Source: an uncultured bacterium (lineage in GTDB: Bacteria; Cyanobacteriota; Vampirovibrionia; Gastranaerophilales; Gastranaerophilaceae). Taken from it: a stretch of DNA of 15,133 nucleotides. Each line of letters begins with the position of its first letter. Position 1 is the first letter of the stretch. The translations under genes and the position numbers were made by a program. Below the pieces are notes generated by a model. It was not told the origin of the DNA. It saw only the letters and a list, made by a program, of their open reading frames with translations, and searched no databases. Below are positions 6,808 to 13,255 of this stretch, piece by piece. The DNA lies in NCBI GenBank assembly GCA_949286405.1, contig CASECH010000055.1, positions 1 through 15,133 on the forward strand, read 5' to 3'.

Positions 6808-7464
6808 TTAATTATTTGTTTGAATAAAAAGGCTTATTATGTCATTAAGCATTCCATATTGCTTTTGATATTTTTGTGCTTGTTTTTCAAGTACCCCGAT
6901 TTGTCTTTTGTAATCCATAATAGTCGCTTGACATTCTCTGACAGAACTATTCAAGCCCTCTTGCACTTGCTGAGCTTCTTGTAATACATTTTTCATTGAA
7001 ATACCCAAAGCTTCCATTGTTTGTCGGATAATTTGAGCTCCAGTTTGTTTAGATACTCCGGCAGGTAGTTGATTGATTAGCTGTTTAAGCACTGCAACAT
7101 TAGTCGGCATCTCAAAACCTTCTATATCATTAGAAATACTTTCTTTTTCAATTGCAGAATTTCCAAAATTCATCATTCTAGGTATATCTTGCTGTTCAAA
7201 GCTGTTATTTTGTTGGAATGTGTTAAACGAATTAAAATGTATATCTTGATTTAATTGCGGGGTCTGAGGTTCAATATAATTGTCTTCTGACAAATCTTGA
7301 GATGCACCATCATTGATAAATTCAATATCAGAAGAATTTTCCATATCAGAATGAGCTTGTAAAGCCGGATTTTCATCGACATTTTGTATTTCTACATCTG
7401 ATTGCATTTTTAGAGCTTCTACAATTTTTTTTCCAACGCCTTCTGTAATTCTGTTGCTTACCAT
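6808..7464 (-). CDS. Acidic-linker, coiled-coil protein of unknown function (218 aa)
   Basis: Not recognised. The protein has a short N-terminal helix (about 1-25), an acidic Asn/Gln/Asp-rich, probably disordered stretch (about 25-115), and a compact well-ordered C-terminal part (about 118-218). That part starts VAVLKQLINQLPAGVSKQTGAQIIRQTMEALGISM (given here as a position range, about 118-152; key residues LPAGV, KQTGAQIIRQ, GISM) and continues as a coiled coil. The ordered region looks strongly constrained. The shape (disordered N-terminus, coiled coil) resembles DivIVA-type scaffold proteins, but I see no diagnostic motif. I prefer the ATG at 7464 to the one at 7467, since the AGAGGG site is only about one base from the latter. 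A strong promoter lies directly upstream. Confidence 0.78.
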   Translation of the reverse strand: MVSNRITEGVGKKIVEALKMQSDVEIQNVDENPALQAHSDMENSSDIEFINDGASQDLSEDNYIEPQTPQLNQDIHFNSFNTFQQNNSFEQQDIPRMMNFGNSAIEKESISNDIEGFEMPTNVAVLKQLINQLPAGVSKQTGAQIIRQTMEALGISMKNVLQEAQQVQEGLNSSVRECQATIMDYKRQIGVLEKQAQKYQKQYGMLNDIISLFIQTNN

Positions 7465-7497
7465 CATTCCCTCTTTAAATCATTAACTAACAAGGCA

Positions 7498-7526
7498 ATT
7501 ATATAATATTAAAAAAATTATTTCAA
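7498..7526 (-). promoter_or_regulatory. Promoter for the 218-aa minus-strand gene
   Basis: On the minus strand, -35 TTGAAA (7526-7521) and a perfect -10 TATAAT (7503-7498) are 17 bp apart. Transcription start would be near 7491, about 27 bases before the ATG. Confidence 0.7.
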
Positions 7527-7528
7527 GA

Positions 7529-7571
7529 AAATGCAGATATTATGCATTTAATAGTTACGAAATGCTAAGCA
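7529..7571. promoter_or_regulatory. Inverted repeats between divergent promoters
   Basis: AAATGCA (7529-7535) and TGCATTT (7543-7549) form a perfect 7-bp inverted repeat with 7-base spacing. TGCT-A-AGCA (7563-7571) is a second small palindrome. They sit between the two divergent promoters and could be operator sites for one or both genes. No regulator is identified. Confidence 0.35.
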
Positions 7572-7594
7572 AATATTATAAAAATTTGTTGTTA

Positions 7595-7603
7595 TGTTAT
7601 AAT
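7595..7603 (+). promoter_or_regulatory. Extended -10 promoter for the PurH-like gene
   Basis: TGTTATAAT is a TGn extended -10 followed by the consensus hexamer TATAAT (7598-7603). No good -35 is seen, as is usual for extended -10 promoters. The leader would be about 33 bases. Confidence 0.6.
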
Positions 7604-7641
7604 TTATTGAAAGTTTTATATTAGTAAAGGGGTATATGTTA

Positions 7642-8616
7642 ATGGAAAGTAGGGAATATAATCGCATATTGACCGGTGAAGATTTAAAGTCATATGAGTT
7701 TGAAAAGCTTAGGAATTTAGATTTTGGTGAAAATTTTCATCAAAACGCTGCTGTATATAAAAATGATCGTATGATTGATTATGAAATTCTATTTGGTAAA
7801 GAACTCTCTTTTAATGATATGATTAATGTTACAGAGGTAATGAACATAATTTCTGAATTTTATGATGTAAATGCAGCTGTGGCGGTAAAACATACAAAGC
7901 CTTGTGGTGTGGCTCTTGGACACTCAATTTATGATGCTTATACCAAGGCTTTTGATTGTGATCCTATTAGTTGTTTTTCAGGTACTTTTGGTTTTTCAAG
8001 GTCAGTGGATTATGAAATTGCAAAGCATATAAATTCTATGGATGTAAAAGTTATTGTTGCTCCAGGGTTTGATTCAAAAGCATTAGATTTATTTTCAGAA
8101 AATCAAGAGATAAAGTTAGTAAGATTAAATACTTCTCTTGCAGAGTATAGAAAATTAACAAGTGAAGAGATAATAATTACTCCTTTTGGAACTTTAGTAC
8201 AAGAATCAAACAGCAGTGAATTACGAAAAGAATTATTTAAGGTTGTAACCGCTATGAAGCCAACACCTGAGCAGATTGAAGATGCTGTATTTGCTTGGAA
8301 TGTGGTAAAGCATGCTAAGACAAATGCTGCTGTAATTGCAAGAGATTTTAAGACTTTTGCAATTTCACAAGGAAATACAAATGCTTTGCAGGCTGTTGAG
8401 TCTGCTTTGAATTATGCTTGTGACGGTTCAAAAGAGGCTGTTTTAGCAAGTGATGATGTTTTAACTGCAGAAGATTGTATTTATGCAGCAGCACAAGGTC
8501 GGATTTCTGTAATCATACAACCTGGAGGTGCAATTAAAGATCAAAAATTAATCGAAGTTTGCAACAAATATGGTGTTGCTATGATTACGACCGGCATAAA
8601 AAATTACAGACATTAA
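7642..8616 (+). CDS. Stand-alone, divergent AICAR transformylase (PurH C-terminal domain)-like protein
   Basis: Matches the AICAR formyltransferase half of bifunctional PurH, which adds a formyl group from 10-formyl-THF to AICAR late in purine synthesis. Recognisable segments are GENFHQ (usually GENPHQ), KELSFND, the active-site KHTKPCGVA, AFDCDPISCFSG, VIVAPGFD, FAWNVVKHAKTNA, IIQPGGAIKD and the C-terminal TTGIKNYRH. At 324 aa it has no room for the N-terminal IMP cyclohydrolase domain (about 190 aa). The usual GAGQMSRV loop reads SQGNTNAL and the FFPFADG region reads VLTAEDC, so substrate or activity may have changed. ATG 7642 is preferred to 7636 because AAAGGGG (7626-7632) gives nine rather than three bases of spacing. 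A paralogue of a full-length purH elsewhere is likely. Confidence 0.85.
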   Translation: MESREYNRILTGEDLKSYEFEKLRNLDFGENFHQNAAVYKNDRMIDYEILFGKELSFNDMINVTEVMNIISEFYDVNAAVAVKHTKPCGVALGHSIYDAYTKAFDCDPISCFSGTFGFSRSVDYEIAKHINSMDVKVIVAPGFDSKALDLFSENQEIKLVRLNTSLAEYRKLTSEEIIITPFGTLVQESNSSELRKELFKVVTAMKPTPEQIEDAVFAWNVVKHAKTNAAVIARDFKTFAISQGNTNALQAVESALNYACDGSKEAVLASDDVLTAEDCIYAAAQGRISVIIQPGGAIKDQKLIEVCNKYGVAMITTGIKNYRH

Positions 8617-9516
8617 TTATGAATTCAAATCTTGTTTTATTTTGTCCTCTAATCCTTTATAGTGATTGAGGACATTTTTTAATTGTTTATAAAATAAATT
8701 ATCTCCGTGGTCATTTATATGAGTAAGGCAAGGCCCTTGCATTGTTTCATCAAGTTCAGCCGGATCTGGGATATTGTTTTTTATAACATTTATTTTAGTA
8801 CCTTTTAACACAGCCATTAGCCAGAACCAGATATCATCGTTTGTAGGAGCCAATTCCATAAATAATCCTTCGTTTGCAATGTCTTTATACAGAGCCCGTG
8901 GAGGGTAAAGAACTCCTCCCACTCCAACTAGTTTATTTGCAAAGGATGGTTTTTTGTAATATTTTTTCCCACCACCTTTTGCTTTAATCTCTCCATTTCT
9001 ATAGAAAATTTTGGTGCATCTGTGACAATGAATGTATTGAGGATTTTTTTGATATGCTTTGTATAAAAGCTCAATCATTTTTTTGTCATAATAAATATCA
9101 TCATCAACTGTAATAATTATCTCATTAGGATAATTTTTTATTGTCGGAACAAGTTTTTTATATGACCTAATATCATTACACCATTGAATGGTAAGTCCAT
9201 AGTGTCGCAAATCAAGTAATTCTTGTGTTAGATCTTTCTCTTTATTCGGGAACTGTTCTTCAGCAAGCCAAAGTATGAGCATATCCGGTTTCATTGATTG
9301 ATTAAGCAATGATGTAATAGTTTTGTGTAGGAATGGAATTCTTGCAGGGAACGAAGTTAAAGATACAATGATTTGTGGTGTTCTTTTTTCTTCTGTAATG
9401 CCAGATGTTGTAACTTTTTCAAATTTGTACTTTCTTCCGACTCGGTATTTGAATTGTAACCCAAGAATATTTATAATACGGTTATTTCCAAATTTTTGTT
9501 TTTGAAAAAACTTCAT
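8617..9516 (-). CDS. GT-A fold glycosyltransferase, family 2-like
   Basis: Probably transfers a sugar from a nucleotide donor during surface polysaccharide synthesis, in the cytoplasm or at the membrane. The 299-aa protein has a beta-strand entry IIVSLTSFPARI (residues 49-60), TITSLLNQS (67-74), a DXD-type metal/nucleotide-binding site ITVDDDIYYD (135-144), GVGGVLYPPRAL (198-209) and TNDDIWFWLMAVLKG (225-239), all in the order expected of a GT-A enzyme. No membrane segment. Acceptor and sugar are unknown. It follows the TupA-like gene by two bases, with its AGAGG ribosome site inside that gene's 3' end, so the two form an operon. Its stop codon directly abuts the stop of the convergent PurH-like gene. 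Confidence 0.85.
   Translation of the reverse strand: MKFFQKQKFGNNRIINILGLQFKYRVGRKYKFEKVTTSGITEEKRTPQIIVSLTSFPARIPFLHKTITSLLNQSMKPDMLILWLAEEQFPNKEKDLTQELLDLRHYGLTIQWCNDIRSYKKLVPTIKNYPNEIIITVDDDIYYDKKMIELLYKAYQKNPQYIHCHRCTKIFYRNGEIKAKGGGKKYYKKPSFANKLVGVGGVLYPPRALYKDIANEGLFMELAPTNDDIWFWLMAVLKGTKINVIKNNIPDPAELDETMQGPCLTHINDHGDNLFYKQLKNVLNHYKGLEDKIKQDLNS
8644..8680 (+). terminator. Terminator for the PurH-like gene lying inside the convergent glycosyltransferase gene
   Basis: GTCCTC (8644-8649) plus AATC (8651-8654) pair with GATT (8664-8667) plus GAGGAC (8668-8673), ten pairs with one bulged T and a nine-base loop. A clean run of six T follows (8675-8680). The T-run polarity means it acts on plus-strand transcripts coming from the PurH-like gene. 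Confidence 0.65.
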
Positions 9517-9518
9517 TT

Positions 9519-10433
9519 TTATACCTCTTTATTAGGAAGTGCAAGCATTTGTCCGAGTTTAAGGTCGTATTCTTCCGGAATAAATTTATCAACACCGCTA
9601 GCAGAAGTAAATGTCATTTCTCCGAAATAAATTTTTCCGTCAACGTTGTAAAAATCAACTCTAACAAGAGCAAAATCCTGACAAAGTTTTTTTGCCAGTT
9701 CTATCATTTTATCTAAATTTTCAGGAGCAGGTATTGGATCTTTTGAGTTAGGGTAAGTCATTAAAAATGGTTGCAAATTCCATTTTGTGTCATAAATATT
9801 TTCCGTTCTGTCTTTAAATCTGCCACAATCTATCCATATAAACTCAGGTTCTCCGTTAAAACAAAGAGTCTTGTAATCGTTGAGTTCTCCTTTAGAATCA
9901 ACGATATATTGTTCTGCAACGATTTTAGGAGGAATATCTTTGTATTGTAGTTCAAGTCCTGCTTTATATGCATAATTCCTTTTCATCCACTTATCAAATT
10001 TTTTCTTGGCTTTCTTTTTATTAAATTTTGACTTATCTTTGACAATGATATTCCAAGCACAGCCATGATTTGCTTTTAGAACAAATTGATTAGGGAGTTT
10101 GTCAAAATCAATTTTATCAAAACTATCCCAAACTCCAAGTAGTGGAATGAGGTATTCCTCTCCTATTTCATTTTTTATCCACTCTCTGACTAAATATTTA
10201 TCAGCAAGTTGAGTTTTTAGAGGAGAATTGTCATATAGTTTAAGCCATTGAATTTTTTCATTAAAAGTTTGAGGATTTTCAAGATTAAGTTTTTTCCCTG
10301 TTCTTTTTTTGTACCATTTTTTTAGCATTTCAGGAAAGTCTTTTTCATCAGTATTTTTCTTGAAAGATAGCTTAAAACTGCCAAGTTTAATATTCAGCCC
10401 CTCTCCGTATTTAATTTGTTCAATTATATCCAT
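9519..10433 (-). CDS. TupA-like ATP-grasp protein
   Basis: Resembles the TupA-like ATP-grasp family found in capsule, teichuronopeptide and O-antigen loci, which is thought to ligate an amino acid or similar group to a polysaccharide. Diagnostic segments are KKRTGKKLNLENPQTFNEK near the N-terminus, LADKYLVREW, LPNQFVLKANHGCAWN (ATP-grasp Lys region), PKIVAEQYI, NDYKTLCFNGEP and the metal-binding LVRVDFYN..GKIYFGEMTFTSASG near the C-terminus. The length of 304 aa is normal. I chose ATG 10433 because GGGAG (10445-10441) sits seven bases ahead of it. The upstream ATG at 10457 coincides with the predicted transcription start and has no site. First gene of the two-gene glycan operon. Confidence 0.88.
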   Translation of the reverse strand: MDIIEQIKYGEGLNIKLGSFKLSFKKNTDEKDFPEMLKKWYKKRTGKKLNLENPQTFNEKIQWLKLYDNSPLKTQLADKYLVREWIKNEIGEEYLIPLLGVWDSFDKIDFDKLPNQFVLKANHGCAWNIIVKDKSKFNKKKAKKKFDKWMKRNYAYKAGLELQYKDIPPKIVAEQYIVDSKGELNDYKTLCFNGEPEFIWIDCGRFKDRTENIYDTKWNLQPFLMTYPNSKDPIPAPENLDKMIELAKKLCQDFALVRVDFYNVDGKIYFGEMTFTSASGVDKFIPEEYDLKLGQMLALPNKEV

Positions 10434-10462
10434 AAGCATTCTCCCACAGTTTATCATTGTTA

Positions 10463-10491
10463 ATGGTAATTGGCATAAGTTAAAGTGTCAA
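10463..10491 (-). promoter_or_regulatory. Promoter for the TupA-like/glycosyltransferase operon
   Basis: On the minus strand, consensus -35 TTGACA (10491-10486) and a poorer -10 TACCAT (10468-10463) are 17 bp apart. Transcription would start near 10456, consistent with the ATG at 10433. Confidence 0.5.
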
Positions 10492-10519
10492 GTATAAGTG
10501 AATATTTATGAATTTTATA

Positions 10520-10553
10520 TTGCAAGCGTACAATTTTGTATGTAACATATAAT
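10520..10553 (+). promoter_or_regulatory. Likely promoter of the dCMP deaminase-like gene
   Basis: TTGCAA (10520-10525) with TAACAT (10543-10548) at 17 bp, or the perfect TATAAT at 10548-10553 without a good -35, are the candidates. A small inverted repeat TACAA/TTGTA (10530-10541) lies between. Confidence 0.4.
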
Positions 10554-10583
10554 TATAACAAAATTAAAAAAGAAGGTGGAAAT

Positions 10584-11030
10584 ATGGAATTAAAATCGTG
10601 GGAAGATTATTTTTTGGATTTAGCGAAAACTTGTGCTAGTCGTTCAAATTGCCTAAGAGCACAAGTAGGAGCAGTAATTGTAGGAGAAGATAAAAAAATT
10701 AAAGCAACCGGCTATAATGGGACTCCATCAAAGGTAGAATCTTGTTATGAAAGAGGTGAATGCTATAGAATAAAACATAATATCCCTTCAGGAACTCGTT
10801 ATGAAACTTGCAGATCAATTCATGCAGAGCAAAATGCAATTATTCAAGCAGGTCAAGATAGGTGTAAAGGCTCTACAATGTATATTTGGGGGCACAATTT
10901 TATTTGTATTTTATGCAAAAGATTTATTGTACAATCAGGTATTACAAATGTTGTATTGAGAAAAGATGAAAATTCTCCTATACTTCATGTCACAGTTGAT
11001 GATATAAGGAAAGAATTAGAAGAAGTATAG
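10584..11030 (+). CDS. dCMP deaminase / ComE-type cytidylate deaminase
   Basis: Zinc-dependent deaminase of the dCMP deaminase family, which converts dCMP to dUMP as a source of dTMP; the ComEB name is used for relatives in competence loci. The 148-aa protein shows the AQVGAVIV strand, GYNGTPS, the catalytic RSIHAEQNAI (His80, Glu82) and the zinc-binding Cys pair ICILCKRFIVQSGI (Cys108, Cys111). The usual Pro before the first Cys is replaced by Ile, and the loop leading to it is short. The start at 10584 is chosen over the in-frame ATG at 10536 because AGAAGGTGG (10571-10579) lies just before it and 10536 falls inside the promoter region. It stands alone between divergent glycan genes and the flagellar operon. 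Confidence 0.85.
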   Translation: MELKSWEDYFLDLAKTCASRSNCLRAQVGAVIVGEDKKIKATGYNGTPSKVESCYERGECYRIKHNIPSGTRYETCRSIHAEQNAIIQAGQDRCKGSTMYIWGHNFICILCKRFIVQSGITNVVLRKDENSPILHVTVDDIRKELEEV

Positions 11031-11032
11031 AT

Positions 11033-11052
11033 TGATTTTTAATAAAAAATCA
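11033..11052. repeat. AT-rich hairpin after the deaminase gene
   Basis: TGATTTTT (11033-11040) and AAAAATCA (11045-11052) form an 8-bp stem with a 4-base loop directly after the stop codon. Too AT-rich to be a strong terminator alone; it may stabilise the 3' end with the next hairpin. Confidence 0.4.
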
Positions 11053-11055
11053 TTA

Positions 11056-11093
11056 AGACCATGATAGCTCTCTAGTTATTATGGTCTAATTTT
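11056..11093 (+). terminator. Hairpin terminator of the deaminase gene
   Basis: AGACCAT (11056-11062) pairs with ATGGTCT (11081-11087); the stem can be extended inward by four or five weaker pairs. It is followed by AATTTTATG. The following region to 11160 contains no gene and leads into the fliE promoter area. Confidence 0.55.
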
Positions 11094-11160
11094 ATGTATT
11101 TTTCTACATAATTTGGATGATTTTTAGTTATTGGGCTGTAACAAATTAACAAAAGTACGG

Positions 11161-11186
11161 TATGATAAGTATAGAAAGGCAGGTGG
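11161..11186 (+). promoter_or_regulatory. Possible -10 and ribosome site deciding the fliE start
   Basis: TATGAT (11161-11166) is a plausible -10 with only a weak TGTAAC-like -35 (about 11137-11142). AGGTGG (11181-11186) lies five bases before ATG 11192. Both argue against the in-frame ATG at 11162. Confidence 0.4.
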
Positions 11187-11191
11187 ATTTA

Positions 11192-11533
11192 ATGGATAGT
11201 TTTTATCCTCACTATGATTTAGCAGGAAGGATTCAACATACAAAGCTTGATACTGGAGTGGGTTCAATGATGCCTTCAGCAAGATTGGACAGAATGGAAA
11301 CACCTGATACTCCGGATTTTAAACAAGTAATGTCAGGTTTGGTTGAGAATATGAATAATGAGCTAAATGCACCTGATAACCTTTTGAAAGATGTAATGTC
11401 AGGAAGTACTAATGTCGATATCCATGATGTTATGACTGCAATGGCAAAATCCGAAATAAGTGTCAATATGGCTACACAATTGACAGGAAAAGTAATTCAA
11501 GCATATGATAAAGTTATGCAAATTCAAGTATAA
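11192..11533 (+). CDS. fliE: Flagellar hook-basal body protein FliE
   Basis: FliE links the MS ring to the rod and is among the first proteins exported by the flagellar type III machine. The 113-aa product has a variable N-terminus, then TPDFKQVMSGLVENMNN (a FliE-type first helix) and the conserved C-terminal helix MTAMAKSEISVNMATQLTGKVIQAYDKVMQIQV (last ~33 residues; key features KSEIS, QLTGKVIQAYDKVM, terminal Q-V). Start ATG 11192 follows an AGGTGG site. It heads the operon fliE-fliF-fliG-like-fliH-flhA. In many genomes flgB and flgC precede fliE; here they do not, the upstream gene being a deaminase. Confidence 0.88.
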   Translation: MDSFYPHYDLAGRIQHTKLDTGVGSMMPSARLDRMETPDTPDFKQVMSGLVENMNNELNAPDNLLKDVMSGSTNVDIHDVMTAMAKSEISVNMATQLTGKVIQAYDKVMQIQV

Positions 11534-11581
11534 AAATAATGTAAAGTAGTAAAATAGATTAAAAAACAGACTGGGAAAAAA

Positions 11582-13252
11582 ATGGATTTTCAAAAATTAT
11601 TAGAGAACAAAGCATTAGTATTTGGCGTGGCAGGTGGACTTTTTATATTAATAGGCCTGTTTATTACTATTGGTATTGTTGTAAATTCTAATAATGCTTC
11701 CAAAAACGGACAAACAGTAACAGAAGAACCAATAAAAGAAGATGTTGATTTAATTACTACTGATAATTTTGGAAAAGCTATTGAAATTCAAGCACTCCTT
11801 GCAAAATATGATATTGCTGTAAGCAGACGTGTAGATGGTACAAAATCTACTTTGTATTTAAAAAAAGGAGATTGTACAACAGGACGTAAAAAATGTACGA
11901 CATCTCAACGAGATGAAGCTCTTATTCAGATTGTTCAAAGCGGTCTAATGGATCAAAATGTTGGTTTGGAAATTTTTGATAAAGGAGATTTTACATCAAC
12001 AAAAGAGGATAAAAAAATTCGTCTAGCAAGAGCTATAAATGGAGAACTTTCAAGACTTATCAGAAGGATTAAACCGATTGAAAATGCGTCAGTATTTATT
12101 TCAATACCGGAACAATCTATGTTTACCTCTATGCAAAAACCGGTTACTGCGACAGTACAGGTTACAATCCCTTCTGATGCAAAATTAGATCAAGCAAAAG
12201 TTAAAGCCATTACAAATCTTTTATTAGGTAGTGTAACAGGTCTTACAGCTGATAATATTGCGATAACGGATACTAATGGTAACACTTATCATAGTATAAT
12301 GGATGCTGAAGATGAAATGCTTCAAAAAATAGAAGAAAATGATAAATATATGACAGGAAAAGTTCAACAGCAACTTGATCGTCTTGTCGGTAAAGGGAAT
12401 TACGTTGCAACAGTAAGTACTTTTCTCCGTCAGGCTCCTGTTGAAAAATATACAATCGATTACGATCCAAACAAGAAGACAGCAGTTAATGAACAATCTT
12501 TTTCTGAAGGATTGGGCGATAGAACTGTTGACTCAAGCAAGGGTGTAAGTGCTGTAAGTGTATATTTACCAAATGGTCTCCCAGCAGGCGGTTCTGATTC
12601 TTCGCAAAATAGAAGCTATTCAAGAACTGCTCGTGAAACACAGTATGGTGTAACAAAAACTCAAACCAATGAATATATAAAACCCGGTGTAATAGAAGAT
12701 ATTTCAATAGCTGTGACACTAGATAGAAATGCTCTTCCGGCAAATACTACCTTAGAGGAATTAAAGGATTTAATTGCAAATGCTGCAAGCCCAAAAGTTA
12801 CTGCAGACAATGTAACTATAGCATTTTCTGATCCGAATGATCCTTATTTGATGTCAGATAAGCCGTCAAATCTTCCAAAACCTGATGAAACAGGTAATCC
12901 TTGGTGGTTAGCAGTTGCACTGAGTGGTATAGGTTTGTTAATAGTCTTTAAAGCTGTTTCAGACAAAGTACGTCAAGCAAAAGAAGAAAGTTTAAGAGAA
13001 GTTGAAATGCTTAGACAAAGAGCTTCTCAACAAGAGCAGCAGCTAGCAGAGATAAATAACAGGGCAGCTCAATTGACTGAAAGACAATCTGAACTGGCTC
13101 AAGGTCTTTTAGAACAGCAGCAAAGAGAATTTATTCCTCAACAAAGTCCGGATCAGTTGATGAATACTTTGTCGAATCTTTCTTCAGAAATGTCAGATGT
13201 AGATGAAGAAGAAGCAGCAGAAAAAATAAAAAGTTGGATTGAACAAGGGTAG
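11582..13252 (+). CDS. fliF: Flagellar M-ring protein FliF
   Basis: Forms the MS ring in the inner membrane, the platform for the rod, switch and export gate. The 556 residues contain a first membrane helix (about 11-34), the YscJ/FliF ring-building region (about 55-235, including AINGELSRLIRRIKPIENASVFISIP), the second periplasmic FliF region (about 240-425), a second membrane helix (about 440-459), a Gln/Glu-rich coiled coil (about 460-515) and a tail, EEAAEKIKSWIEQG, like the FliG-binding end of FliF. That tail and the size favour flagellar FliF over the shorter SctJ of injectisomes. A small insertion with two Cys (GDCTTGRKKCTT, residues 97-107) is unusual. No strong ribosome site; GGGAAAA lies just before the ATG. 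The next gene starts three bases after its stop. Confidence 0.93.
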   Translation: MDFQKLLENKALVFGVAGGLFILIGLFITIGIVVNSNNASKNGQTVTEEPIKEDVDLITTDNFGKAIEIQALLAKYDIAVSRRVDGTKSTLYLKKGDCTTGRKKCTTSQRDEALIQIVQSGLMDQNVGLEIFDKGDFTSTKEDKKIRLARAINGELSRLIRRIKPIENASVFISIPEQSMFTSMQKPVTATVQVTIPSDAKLDQAKVKAITNLLLGSVTGLTADNIAITDTNGNTYHSIMDAEDEMLQKIEENDKYMTGKVQQQLDRLVGKGNYVATVSTFLRQAPVEKYTIDYDPNKKTAVNEQSFSEGLGDRTVDSSKGVSAVSVYLPNGLPAGGSDSSQNRSYSRTARETQYGVTKTQTNEYIKPGVIEDISIAVTLDRNALPANTTLEELKDLIANAASPKVTADNVTIAFSDPNDPYLMSDKPSNLPKPDETGNPWWLAVALSGIGLLIVFKAVSDKVRQAKEESLREVEMLRQRASQQEQQLAEINNRAAQLTERQSELAQGLLEQQQREFIPQQSPDQLMNTLSNLSSEMSDVDEEEAAEKIKSWIEQG

Positions 13253-13255
13253 TTT

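Noticed and set aside
8617..10433. Recent horizontal transfer of the glycan gene pair
   Set aside because: Base composition looks like the neighbours and there are no flanking repeats or mobile genes, so the sequence alone does not support it.
10536..10583. 48-base N-terminal extension of the deaminase
   Set aside because: It overlaps the promoter, lacks a ribosome site, and the homologous region starts at MELKSWEDYF, which has a strong site at 10571-10579.
12224..12743. Several minus-strand open frames inside fliF
   Set aside because: They are antisense shadows with biased Cys/Phe/Leu composition, no ribosome site and no family resemblance.
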